22,746 bases of DNA from a virus. The first letter of the stretch is position 1. Every line of letters starts with the position of its first letter. The notes under the pieces were generated by a model. The model made no database searches. It was not told the origin of the DNA and saw only the letters and a list, made by a program, of their open reading frames with translations. A program made the translations under genes and the position numbers. Below, one piece after another: positions 7,157 to 13,563 of this stretch. The DNA lies in IMG/VR virus record IMGVR_UViG_3300001533_002814, positions 1 to 22,746 of that record, one strand, 5' to 3'.

Positions 7157-7468
7157 TCAGGTTATCTCATAAATATATCCATCACATTCAAGGCAAATAA
7201 ATCTCTCTTTTCTCTCCCTTTGCCCCTCAACCTGATGTTTATACCAGGCCAGTGGTTTTCCGCAAATTACACAATTCAATTTAAAATCTTCATCATACTT
7301 TTTAATATCTTTTTCTAGCTTATTCAATTTCATCTCAAAAAAACTGAATTGTTCATTAATTAATCCACCATGTTTCAGTTTCTTCAATTCCGACAAGCGC
7401 TCGTCAATGTTTTTAAGAGATTTCTTTATCTCAGTAATTTGTCCGACCAATTCCTCAAAAGTTTTCAT
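7157..7468 (-). CDS. Coiled-coil protein with C-terminal zinc ribbon
   Basis: The ATG at 7468 is chosen because GAGGGA lies about 7 bases upstream. The 103-residue product has a coiled coil over residues ~1-65 (LVGQITEIKKSLKNIDERLSELKKL, then FEMKLNKLEKDIKKYDEDF) followed by two CxxC pairs, CVICGKPL and CLECDGYIYEIT, about 25 residues apart. These should bind one zinc ion. Such small coiled-coil plus zinc-knuckle proteins often bind nucleic acid or partner proteins. It is the last gene before the strong terminator and has a possible promoter of its own at 7629-7637. I recognise no family, so a regulatory role is only a guess. Confidence 0.75.
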   Translation of the reverse strand: MKTFEELVGQITEIKKSLKNIDERLSELKKLKHGGLINEQFSFFEMKLNKLEKDIKKYDEDFKLNCVICGKPLAWYKHQVEGQRERKERFICLECDGYIYEIT

Positions 7469-7705
7469 AAAAATTTCCCTCGTCTTAACTTTCACTTAAA
7501 AAAATCGGCGATATCCTCAAAACACCCCTTTTTGAAACAGCGATTTTCCTCACCACCAATTTATTGGCAATTCCAACTTAACTTAAACACCGTTTAAACG
7601 GGTGAAAATACGTTTTTTTAATACCCATATCATACCATTACTTTTTAATAAAATCGCTCTATGGGGCTTAAAATCGTTTTTATTGATTTCAGAAATTGAC
7701 CCAAT
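7469..7705 (-). promoter_or_regulatory. Intergenic leader with extended -10 promoter
   Basis: This 237-base gap holds no gene. On the minus strand it contains an extended -10 element, TGGTATGAT (7629-7637), which could start a transcript with a leader of about 150 bases ahead of the coiled-coil/zinc gene. Inside that leader lies a 12-bp perfect palindrome, CCGTTTAAACGG (7588-7599). No good -35 is visible. The dyad might be an operator or part of a leader structure. Confidence 0.4.
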
Positions 7706-8101
7706 TCATCTCTGAATATAATCAATCTTTAGTTGTTTTCTCAACTCGTAATTATATTTCTCCGCTTCCTTCATGGCCGAAACCGCTGAAAATAATTTTA
7801 CAAATGAAATCATATAAACTTCACGCGGGCGTTGCTTGATTAGGTAATATGTCAAACCGATCTCGATAGCCAATACTATCGGCGCAAATTCACTGGATGC
7901 ATAAAAATGACCGCCGCCAGGTAATATCAGTGCCATAACAAATGCGGTTCCAACATCCTTCTTCTGTTCCGCGTAAGTCAAAACATTCCGGCTAAATTTT
8001 AATTGCTCACCATTAAATACTGAATCTTGTTTGTTAAATTGAGCAATCAAAGGCGAGGTAAGGATAGAAAACAATGCAATCAAAACAACTAACTTTTTCA
8101 T
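7706..8101 (-). CDS. Exported DUF5683-like membrane-associated protein
   Basis: The 131-residue product starts with a Sec signal peptide (MKKLVVLIALFSILTSPLIA, then Q). It continues with the motif ALILPGGGHFYASSE, followed by a hydrophobic segment (FAPIVLAIEIGLTYYLI) and a charged C-terminal helix. The PGGGHFYAG-type motif is typical of a small family (DUF5683-like) of exported or membrane proteins found mainly in Bacteroidota and relatives. Its biochemical role is unknown. It has a good ribosome binding site (GGGAG). In a phage it is best seen as a cargo gene taken from the host. A short divergent gene lies upstream on the other strand. Confidence 0.75.
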   Translation of the reverse strand: MKKLVVLIALFSILTSPLIAQFNKQDSVFNGEQLKFSRNVLTYAEQKKDVGTAFVMALILPGGGHFYASSEFAPIVLAIEIGLTYYLIKQRPREVYMISFVKLFSAVSAMKEAEKYNYELRKQLKIDYIQR

Positions 8102-8164
8102 AGCAATCTCCCTATTTGTAAATTATTCTATTGATTTTTAAAATTGTTTTTCATATTTTAAGAC

Positions 8165-8320
8165 ATGAAAAAACAATTTAGTTATTTTGTACGTTCCTTA
8201 TTTGGTTTCCTTTTGGGATATAAAGAAATCCATAACAGTGGAAAATTGACCCTTTACGAATGGATAGCATTAGTTTTTTTAATGCTCTTCATATTAATTG
8301 CCTTTATCACTTTCGGTTGA
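8165..8320 (+). CDS. 51-residue membrane peptide on opposite strand
   Basis: An ATG at 8165 opens a 51-codon frame ending TGA at 8320. The product starts MKKQFSYFVRSLFGFLLGYK, has a short polar middle (EIHNSGKLTLYEW), and ends in a hydrophobic segment (IALVFLMLFILIAFITFG) that would span the membrane. This basic/amphipathic start and C-terminal anchor are plausible for a real peptide. The ribosome binding site is weak, which lowers confidence. It points against all surrounding genes and overlaps the end of the zinc-ribbon gene by 27 bases. Apart from the repressor it is the only candidate plus-strand gene in the window. Holin-like or small inhibitor roles are possible. Confidence 0.5.
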   Translation: MKKQFSYFVRSLFGFLLGYKEIHNSGKLTLYEWIALVFLMLFILIAFITFG

Positions 8321-8491
8321 ATCTCTAACAGTAAGCTTCTCAGTGGTAATAAAAACTGCGCCACAATTACTGCAAAGTCTGACCCGCTTTATAACCCTGA
8401 ACTCATCCAAATACCGCGTGTCTTTAACCCGCGGCCGCCCCTCTTTACAAAGGGGGCAAAAAACCGCCTGTGTCAGATTGCGTTCCACCAC
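8294..8491 (-). CDS. NrdR-like zinc-ribbon protein
   Basis: This ~65-residue protein contains the pattern CPLCKEGRPRVKDTRYLDEF, then IKRVRLCSNCGAVFITTEKL. That is the spacing and wording of the NrdR-type zinc ribbon (CPxC..VxDTR....IxRRRxCxxCxxRFxTxE) but without the ATP-cone that follows in NrdR. Four Cys should bind one zinc. Free-standing ribbons of this type in phages are often DNA-binding regulators, for example the Ogr/Delta late activators of P2-like phages, so a late-gene regulator is conceivable. No ATG is available; a GTG at 8491 lies 7 bases from GGAGG, and a TTG one codon upstream is the alternative. It overlaps the previous gene. Confidence 0.7.
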   Translation of the reverse strand: MVERNLTQAVFCPLCKEGRPRVKDTRYLDEFRVIKRVRLCSNCGAVFITTEKLTVRDSTESDKGN

Positions 8492-8733
8492 CAAAATCCC
8501 TCCTTCGCTCGTTTGCTGAATGGTTTCATAAAGTCCTTAAATGGTTTCCACTTAAAATCTTTATTCTCTTCTATTGCTTGTCGTAGCTCATCCCAGAGAT
8601 CAGCGTTTTTTGATTGATCCAAACCCTCCAGAAATTCAAAAGCCGAATATATTGCTTCCGGAGGACGTGTCGCACGCCAGCCTTCGATCTCCTCGATGAT
8701 TCTCTTTAATTTTTCTTTTTCACTTGCAGCCAT
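8473..8733 (-). CDS. Small acidic helical protein, candidate immunity partner of MuF toxin
   Basis: The 86-residue product is charged and helical (KEKLKRIIEEIEGWRATRPP, AFEFLEGLDQSKNADLWDEL) with an aromatic C-terminus (GFWWWNAI). It starts inside the end of the MuF gene (28-base overlap) with a good GGGAG site, so it is translated together with it. Small, partly acidic proteins encoded directly after polymorphic toxins are usually their immunity proteins. Because the MuF C-terminus looks like a BECR-type nuclease, this is the best candidate for the antidote. I recognise no named family, so the role is inferred from position. Confidence 0.6.
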   Translation of the reverse strand: MAASEKEKLKRIIEEIEGWRATRPPEAIYSAFEFLEGLDQSKNADLWDELRQAIEENKDFKWKPFKDFMKPFSKRAKEGFWWWNAI

Positions 8734-10046
8734 AGCTCCCTGTCCTTTAATTTATCAAATGTAATGTTTACATCTTTTTGAAAATAACAACCCCGAACCC
8801 TCATCCCACGATCAACAATGACCATGCAATTACTTTTCGTCGAATAAAAACAGAACTGCAATTCGCTTTTATCTCCGCTATATTCATAGATTTTTGCCGT
8901 GATCTTATCTGCATTTTTGATCGCTTCATTTGCATAAGCCTCATAATCTGCTGCTGTTTTGAAATTAATACCTGATCTCCACGCATGTTTTTTAAAATCA
9001 TGTCCCAGATCTTTGCGGTCGAAAGTTATTTTCTCGCGGTCCAAAACAGCCTGCATCCAATTCGCATATTCCTCTTTTGAATATGCATCCAGCCGTCGAC
9101 GTTGTTCTTTATCAGTAATATCCGATCCTATATGTTTATCAACTTTATATTCATTCTCTTTATAAATAACTGTTCGCGTTCGGCAATTCCAGTGATACGG
9201 CGGCAACTTTACGCCCAGTGGAAGACTATCTGTTTTTAGATCCTGAACATCAAATTCACGCTGCCACGGAGCAAATTCTTTCACTTCTTCCGGAGATTTG
9301 GCATTAATAAAACTATCTCTCAACTTTACCGCATCCGCTACCTCGAAAATTCTGCCATGCATCTCCCTACATATCGGAGTTGTACGATGATCCAATACTG
9401 CCCTAATCTCGTAGCGGGTTATTTCGGCCTTGACCATCGCCTCGACTTGACCCAATGATCTGGACCTGGTTACAACATGATTGGCAAACCCCTCCCAATA
9501 CTTCGTACCATGCGCATCATATTTATCAGCCAACTCTGTAGCAAACAACTTCCCCGCCTCGATGCGTGGAATTCCTTCTTGTATGATTTGATTGCCAAGT
9601 TCATAAGTAAGCTCAGCTAAATTATTATCCCATTGATTTTTTACCCAATAGATATTATGCTCTTCTAACGCCCTGATCGCGCGCTGATCCACCACATTAA
9701 ATGACGGCTTGACACCAATAAGCTGGCGTTGTGAATGCCCATAGCAATCGGTCTCAATCTCGAACATTGGATTCGCCATCCGGTTAGCAAATTTTATTCC
9801 CAAATCATTAGAAAGCCCCTGATAAATTTCTTCCATCTCAGAATCGGTAATCTTTCCCTTTCCCTTTGCCAATCGTGTTATCACATCAGCAATCGCTTGT
9901 TTGCTCGTTTTTTCCCATTCATGTAACAAAAGATCCTGCAAATCGCGCACTAACCGATCAAATTTGTCTCCCTTGATAACCACAAAAATAGAATCGATCT
10001 CTCTTATTGTCTGTCGTTTTAAATTCATTTTATCGGCTAATTCCAT
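8706..10046 (-). CDS. MuF minor head protein with C-terminal nuclease-like toxin domain
   Basis: The 446-residue product has a helical N-terminus, then the MuF (gp30/SPP1 gp7-like) core at about 130-295. Its signature is D-HRTTPICREMHGRIF (residues ~219-234) and PPYHWNCRTRTV (~282-293). MuF proteins sit inside the head near the portal and can travel with the DNA. Residues ~345-446 are an extra module, GHDFKKHAWRSGINFKTAADY followed by strands including CFYSTKSNCMVIVDRG and VRGCYFQKD. This matches the pattern of the Barnase-EndoU-ColicinE5-RelE (BECR) nuclease-like domains found at the C-termini of polymorphic toxins, with His349 or His354 as possible catalytic residues. The MuF part is firm; the toxin assignment is by pattern. 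Confidence 0.85.
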   Translation of the reverse strand: MELADKMNLKRQTIREIDSIFVVIKGDKFDRLVRDLQDLLLHEWEKTSKQAIADVITRLAKGKGKITDSEMEEIYQGLSNDLGIKFANRMANPMFEIETDCYGHSQRQLIGVKPSFNVVDQRAIRALEEHNIYWVKNQWDNNLAELTYELGNQIIQEGIPRIEAGKLFATELADKYDAHGTKYWEGFANHVVTRSRSLGQVEAMVKAEITRYEIRAVLDHRTTPICREMHGRIFEVADAVKLRDSFINAKSPEEVKEFAPWQREFDVQDLKTDSLPLGVKLPPYHWNCRTRTVIYKENEYKVDKHIGSDITDKEQRRRLDAYSKEEYANWMQAVLDREKITFDRKDLGHDFKKHAWRSGINFKTAADYEAYANEAIKNADKITAKIYEYSGDKSELQFCFYSTKSNCMVIVDRGMRVRGCYFQKDVNITFDKLKDRELWLQVKKKN

Positions 10047-10408
10047 CTATTTCCAATATTCATCATCCTTTGATTGAAGCGGTAGTCTTCTTTCCAACGG
10101 TCCATCTTCTTACGCCAGATCAACCGATAACTCAATTGCCATCCTATTACGCCCGCAATAATATGACCAACAAACCAGAAATGTGTAATCCTGTAATGCC
10201 AGAAATCCCAGATCCAATCCCAGTTCCCCATCAAATAATAAATCAGAAAATGCCCATAGATACAAAAGCATGGAATTGTTGCAAACCAATACGCAAAATG
10301 CCAGATAAAATCCCAACGCTTATCTATCCACAAGCCTGAATGACGAATCCCTTGTTGAAACGCATCAAACTGCATCGCGATAAAATATGTAACATAAATA
10401 TAAATCAT
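10037..10408 (-). CDS. Polytopic membrane protein, Trp/His-rich
   Basis: The ATG at 10408 follows a GGAGAG site; the 123-residue product ends 10 bases inside the MuF gene. It has about three hydrophobic segments (MIYIYVTYFIAMQFDAF; FAYWFATIPCFCIYGHFLIYYL; FWFVGHIIAGVIGWQLSYRL) rich in Trp, Tyr and His, and a basic C-terminal tail (RKKMDRWKEDYRFNQRM), presumably cytoplasmic. I recognise no family. A membrane protein between portal and MuF genes is unusual. Holin, superinfection exclusion or a cargo function are possible; no endolysin is nearby to support holin. Confidence 0.65.
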   Translation of the reverse strand: MIYIYVTYFIAMQFDAFQQGIRHSGLWIDKRWDFIWHFAYWFATIPCFCIYGHFLIYYLMGNWDWIWDFWHYRITHFWFVGHIIAGVIGWQLSYRLIWRKKMDRWKEDYRFNQRMMNIGNRWN

Positions 10409-10426
10409 AGCGCTCTCCAAATACGC

Positions 10427-10633
10427 TTAATGAAACAATTCAAATCGCTCATCTTTTTCTGTTTCCGTCTGCTTATCCAGTAATTTTTGTTCCTCAGTGC
10501 GAGGATCCTGAAACATATCTTTTTCCTGATCCATCTTTTTTTTGTGTTGCATCATTTGCTCATCCATTGTTGGCGGCTGATCGCCACAGTTTGTCATGCT
10601 CAATATCAGCAGCAACACTAATATTTTTCTCAT
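10427..10633 (-). CDS. Small lipoprotein (Rz1-like in form only)
   Basis: This 68-residue protein has a classical lipoprotein signal, MRKILVLLLILSMTNCGDQP, with Cys16 as the lipidated residue. The mature part is highly charged, helical and Met/Gln/Lys-rich (MMQHKKKMDQEKDMF, EEQKLLDKQTETEKDERFEL). A GGAG site precedes the ATG, and the gene starts inside the preceding gene (74-base overlap in another frame). Small lipoproteins embedded in another frame recall Rz/Rz1 spanins, but the gene it overlaps has no membrane anchor, so that pairing is not supported. An outer-membrane lipoprotein acting in exclusion or in lysis is possible. Confidence 0.7.
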   Translation of the reverse strand: MRKILVLLLILSMTNCGDQPPTMDEQMMQHKKKMDQEKDMFQDPRTEEQKLLDKQTETEKDERFELFH

Positions 10634-10922
10634 TTTCTTCTCCGAGCATTTGTTTTAATTTTCTTCTAATAAAAATACCATTTAAACCCACAACCTCACA
10701 ACACCAATAAAATGAAAAAGCATCCTTTGAATTGTCAAATATCCACTCAGTTGCTGTCTTTTTATAAAACGCCTTTTTCCTTTTCATAGTGGAGTTTCTA
10801 TTTCGTGATATTTTCAAAGCATCTTTAACCGCTAAATCGATTATCTGAACTGCAAGCCTCTTTAAACTATCTTCGGCAAACACTTCTATTTGATAACCGG
10901 CTTCTCCCTCGATTTTCATCAT
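10560..10922 (-). CDS. Phage protein with helical DNA-binding-like domain, unknown function
   Basis: The 120-residue product contains the segment KKTATEWIFDNSKDAFSFYWC followed by CEVVGLNGIFIRRKLKQMLG. It resembles a short conserved phrase (a WIFS..D..FSF..ICE.LGLD..yIRRGL pattern) of small phage proteins in diverse Proteobacteria. The part after it looks like a helix-turn-helix. The N-terminal region (EDSLKRLAVQIIDLAVKDALK) is helical. It lies directly after the portal gene, which ends 3 bases before it in map order, and its 3' end overlaps the lipoprotein gene. A regulatory or DNA-binding role is suggested but unproven. Confidence 0.65.
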   Translation of the reverse strand: MMKIEGEAGYQIEVFAEDSLKRLAVQIIDLAVKDALKISRNRNSTMKRKKAFYKKTATEWIFDNSKDAFSFYWCCEVVGLNGIFIRRKLKQMLGEENEKNISVAADIEHDKLWRSAANNG

Positions 10923-10925
10923 GAT

Positions 10926-12215
10926 TTATCCCTCGTTTTCGAGCCGTTCCCTGACTGTTTGTAAACCTTTCAAAAAACTCCCGAGATTATCATCCCCTTT
11001 CCTGATCAGCGGCGGTCTGCTTATAACATCACGAGCTTCATCCTCGGTAAGCAATTCGGCAGTGCGCAATTTAATAGCATATTCAGCATCTTGCATCATA
11101 TCAGTAACGTCCATTTCATTAAACTTTATCCGCCACTTCTTTGCATCCAGCCCTTTCAAAATACTCTTATTTATTAACTCCTCGAACCGGTGTTGCTCCG
11201 GGTCGATCACGGTTTCCTTGAAAATCTTGAATTGCTCCATCGCCTCTTGTGAGTCCCCAATCTTACCGGCTGTAACAACTCCAACCAGTCGCGGTGGGAC
11301 GCCATGCGCCGCGATTACCTCATCCCGGGAATTTTCCCGCAGTTTCATAAATCCGCCCTCCTTCTCTTTAGCTTCCAATTGCGCTTTTTCGACACGAACC
11401 TTAACGTTTGGATCTTTGACCGGTATAACTATCAATCTGCCCGTATTTTTTATACCTTTCCCATGCATACCGAGAAAATTCCGCAGTTCAGCTTTAGCAT
11501 TAGGGCTTATATCTCCACCCTCGATGATGAGAAATGATGTTGCCAACATCCCATTTTCGAACATATAAGTATTGAACGATGCCGCCGCCCGATCCAGACC
11601 CATCGTAACCATTGATGGAATCCAATCAGGAAGTCCATAATAATCGCTTTGGGGATCATAATTGTAATAATGTAATATTTCATTATCCCCGAATTCTTTA
11701 TCTCCAAAATTGCGGAAAAACTTTTTCTTTTGTGCCCGCAGCTGCCAATATCCACCGAACTCTTTATCTCGGCGTACTGTTCTCCCGGGGATATGATAGA
11801 TATCTGAAATTTCACCCAGATTATTCCTGGCCACCTCTATATATCCATTGCCTATGCTCAAATAGTCGATCAAACATCGATAACACAATTCCGTAAATGT
11901 CAGCTCCTCTCCGAATATATTATCTTGACTCGGTTTTTTGAGAAAATCTGAAATTCTATTGTATTCATCATCAGGATTCTTATTTTGGTCGTCCGTATCA
12001 AGTGTCCAGCCAAAACCTCCGATAACTCGCGCTTTTAATGCAATGCACCGCCTATGCCAGGTATTGATTTCGAAAAACTGCATCAGATCATCAAAATCAA
12101 GCCGTGGCGTTACCGCATTAATTGAGCTCCATATTTTATCAGCTATCTGCTCGCTTGCTTTTTTAATGGGAACCGCATCAAGAATAAAAACATTGTCTAT
12201 TGCCGGCTTTTCCAT
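10926..12215 (-). CDS. Portal protein (PBSX/HK97 type)
   Basis: The 429-residue product is a phage portal of the PBSX-like group. Early motifs are WSSINAVTPRLDFDDLMQFF and the TWHRRCIALKARVIGGFGW segment. The middle has LIDYLSIGNGYIEVARN and IYHIPGRTVRR, followed by EILHYYNYDPQSDYYGLPDW. The helical crown region carries the diagnostic VIAAHGVPPRLVGVVTAGKIG, then KIFKETVIDPEQHRFEELIN. Twelve copies form the ring at one head vertex through which terminase pumps DNA and to which the tail joins. AGGTAGG precedes the ATG. It lies between terminase and MuF genes, separated from terminase by five small genes, which is more than usual. Confidence 0.9.
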   Translation of the reverse strand: MEKPAIDNVFILDAVPIKKASEQIADKIWSSINAVTPRLDFDDLMQFFEINTWHRRCIALKARVIGGFGWTLDTDDQNKNPDDEYNRISDFLKKPSQDNIFGEELTFTELCYRCLIDYLSIGNGYIEVARNNLGEISDIYHIPGRTVRRDKEFGGYWQLRAQKKKFFRNFGDKEFGDNEILHYYNYDPQSDYYGLPDWIPSMVTMGLDRAAASFNTYMFENGMLATSFLIIEGGDISPNAKAELRNFLGMHGKGIKNTGRLIVIPVKDPNVKVRVEKAQLEAKEKEGGFMKLRENSRDEVIAAHGVPPRLVGVVTAGKIGDSQEAMEQFKIFKETVIDPEQHRFEELINKSILKGLDAKKWRIKFNEMDVTDMMQDAEYAIKLRTAELLTEDEARDVISRPPLIRKGDDNLGSFLKGLQTVRERLENEG

Positions 12216-12240
12216 TACACCTACCTCTTTAAATATATAA

Positions 12241-12531
12241 TTAGATTATCCTACCGCGATGAGCCCGCGGCAGAGGTTTAAATCCGGCGGCATTATCTGC
12301 CTCCCGGTCCTCGATCAATTTATCGATATGTATTTTTTTCAACTCATAAAACTGCTTTAAATCAGGTTTCCCAACATACCACCAATTTTCATCATCTTTT
12401 TCCGGAACATTATAACAAGCCGTCTGCAATCTCTTTATCTCTTTCAAAAATCCTTTCCAATCCGCCGAGAAATCAATCTTACTCAGTTTGAAATATAACC
12501 CGCCGGTACTGTTATTTTTCTCTATCTGCAT
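12241..12531 (-). CDS. Small phage protein, unknown function
   Basis: The ATG at 12531 (MQIEKNNSTGGLYFKLSKID) is preferred because CGGAA lies 7 bases upstream; an upstream TTG at 12552 is the alternative. The 96-residue product is Lys/Trp-rich (FSADWKGFLKEIKRLQTACYNVP, DENWWYVGKPDLKQFYELKK) with a basic C-terminus (PRAHRGRII). The phrase around NWWYVGKP could form a compact alpha/beta fold. It overlaps the preceding Cys-rich gene and is followed closely by the portal. I recognise no family. Confidence 0.65.
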   Translation of the reverse strand: MQIEKNNSTGGLYFKLSKIDFSADWKGFLKEIKRLQTACYNVPEKDDENWWYVGKPDLKQFYELKKIHIDKLIEDREADNAAGFKPLPRAHRGRII

Positions 12532-12736
12532 ATCTATTCCGAAGCTTATCAAATTCTGGTTTTTTGCCGAAATCTATCTTTATCGGACACGCATCAATAA
12601 TTGCTTTCATAGCCGGTCGCATCGCTTCAAGCATTTCAGCAGTATCTAAAAATGTCAAACCGCATTGAAAATCACAACATGCTTTGTCATGACACCACTT
12701 ACAAACAACCTTTATTTGTTTCGGTCTTCTTCTCAT
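12512..12736 (-). CDS. Cys-rich small protein, probable zinc binder
   Basis: The 74-residue product has five Cys in its first 25 residues (VVCKWCHDKACCDFQCGLTF), with a His in between. It continues with a helical segment (DTAEMLEAMRPAMKAIIDAC) and a basic tail. The CxxCH....CC...C cluster should bind zinc. Its start lies 4 bases after the stop of the exported beta-domain gene and no good ribosome binding site is visible, so it is probably translated by coupling. Function unknown; small zinc proteins of this type are frequent between terminase and portal genes. Confidence 0.65.
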   Translation of the reverse strand: MRRRPKQIKVVCKWCHDKACCDFQCGLTFLDTAEMLEAMRPAMKAIIDACPIKIDFGKKPEFDKLRNRYADREK

Positions 12737-12740
12737 CGCT

Positions 12741-13169
12741 TTATTTGTCTTTTAGCGGTTTAATAAATTCTACCGGACCGGGTTGGGTGCGGTCAATTCC
12801 AATTCGCCACTTACCGTGTTCATTATCTTCGCTATTGCTCCATAATACCGTACTTTCATTGCCAGCGGCATCGATAGCAACAATACCGACAATATATTTA
12901 CCTTCAGGAAATTGTTTCGAATCGATGGTCAAAAATGTATCTATCCAAACAGATTCGAAAACATCAGCCGTATCCGGATATATTCTTTTTGCAGAAATCT
13001 TATAATAAACAGAATCCTCCAATCCCCCTTTGATATCTCTGGTAACCCGGCTCCAACAAATCGGGATCTCCTCATCGAAAAAATAAACATCCCGATAACG
13101 AATATGACTATAGACAACCACAAAAATAATTACCAATGCCATAACAAACAAAAATAACTTGCTTTTCAT
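12741..13169 (-). CDS. Membrane-anchored protein with Ig/FnIII-like beta domain
   Basis: Residues 4-21 (KLFLFVMALVIIFVVVYS) form a single signal anchor, so the rest faces the periplasm. The remaining ~120 residues resemble an Ig- or fibronectin-III-like fold: the phrase DSVYYKISAKRIYP, SVWIDTFLTID, and especially GKYIVGIVAIDAAGNESTVLW are typical of FnIII strands F-G as in exported proteins of FCB bacteria. The end is Pro-rich (RTQPGPVEFIKPLKD). An anchored periplasmic domain among packaging genes is odd and suggests a lysogenic or lysis role, or a host-derived cargo gene. It lies downstream of a palindromic element. Confidence 0.7.
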   Translation of the reverse strand: MKSKLFLFVMALVIIFVVVYSHIRYRDVYFFDEEIPICWSRVTRDIKGGLEDSVYYKISAKRIYPDTADVFESVWIDTFLTIDSKQFPEGKYIVGIVAIDAAGNESTVLWSNSEDNEHGKWRIGIDRTQPGPVEFIKPLKDK

Positions 13170-13265
13170 TATAATCCTCTTTCTCCTTATGTTTAAAGCC
13201 GCCGCAGTTGATCCTCAAGCTCAGAAATACGATTGTTGTGATAGTTCAGCACTCTTAACTAATAA

Positions 13266-13377
13266 TGTCATTCCGGCATGTTTTTAGCCGGAATCTCCTG
13301 AATATATGTGCAAATTAATATTTAAAAGTTCTATTATTGAGATTCCGGCATTCCGCTTCGCTCCAGCCGGAATGACA
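13266..13377. repeat. Nested palindromic element (MITE/REP-like), copy B
   Basis: The left arm (13266-13298) TGTCATTCCGGC...GCCGGAATCTC and the right arm (13339-13377) GAGATTCCGGC...GCCGGAATGACA are inverted copies, and each arm is itself a hairpin closed by CCGGC/GCCGG. The ends are the same as in copy A at 2503-2575 (TGTCATTCC, GGAATCTC). An additional outer inverted pair, GTGATAGTTCAG near 13240 and GTGAACTATTAC near 13380, flanks it. It lies between the 48-residue gene and the anchored beta-domain gene, in a 217-base non-coding gap (13170-13386) that contains no other supported gene. Confidence 0.8.
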
Positions 13378-13386
13378 GGTGAACTA

Positions 13387-13533
13387 TTACCGATTGTTGA
13401 GCTCATCCTCTATTTCATCGCGCGCCTCGTCAGCCGCTCTCCCAAGACAATCTTCACACGGCTCGATCACCACCATTGGAAACATTTGATTTATGACTTT
13501 GTTGATACAATTATTGATTGTGAATGTTAGCAT
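13387..13533 (-). CDS. 48-residue protein with CEDC motif
   Basis: A GGAGGAGGAGGG ribosome binding site, one of the strongest in the window, directly precedes the ATG at 13533. The frame runs 48 codons to TAA at 13387. The product is MLTFTINNCINKVINQMFPM, then VVIEPCEDCLGRAADEARDE and IEDELNNR. It has a CxxC pair and an acidic helical C-terminus. The site lies downstream of the terminase stop, in the normal operon direction, so this is very likely a real small gene. Function unknown. A nested palindromic repeat follows immediately, and the gene might have been shortened by its insertion. Confidence 0.7.
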   Translation of the reverse strand: MLTFTINNCINKVINQMFPMVVIEPCEDCLGRAADEARDEIEDELNNR

Positions 13534-13563
13534 TCCCTCCTCCTCCTTCAAAACCTTATAACA

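Noticed and set aside
7588-7620. Terminator on the plus strand (palindrome followed by Ts)
   Set aside because: No plus-strand gene ends before it; the palindrome has only a 6-bp half with no loop, so it is more likely an operator or chance.
8294-8491. Mu Com-like zinc protein controlling a mom DNA-modification gene
   Set aside because: The Cys spacing and wording match the NrdR ribbon better, and there is no mom-like gene in the window.
10007-10339. Plus-strand frame opposite the membrane-protein gene
   Set aside because: Pro-rich antisense reading of a gene with good start signals on the other strand.
10427-10922. Rz/Rz1 spanin pair
   Set aside because: The nested lipoprotein gene fits Rz1 in form, but the gene it overlaps has no N-terminal membrane anchor and is not Rz-like, and there is no endolysin nearby.
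10921-11568. Plus-strand open frame of 215 codons opposite the portal gene
   Set aside because: It is the antisense shadow of a clearly recognisable portal gene, with a Ser-rich low-complexity product and no Shine-Dalgarno site.
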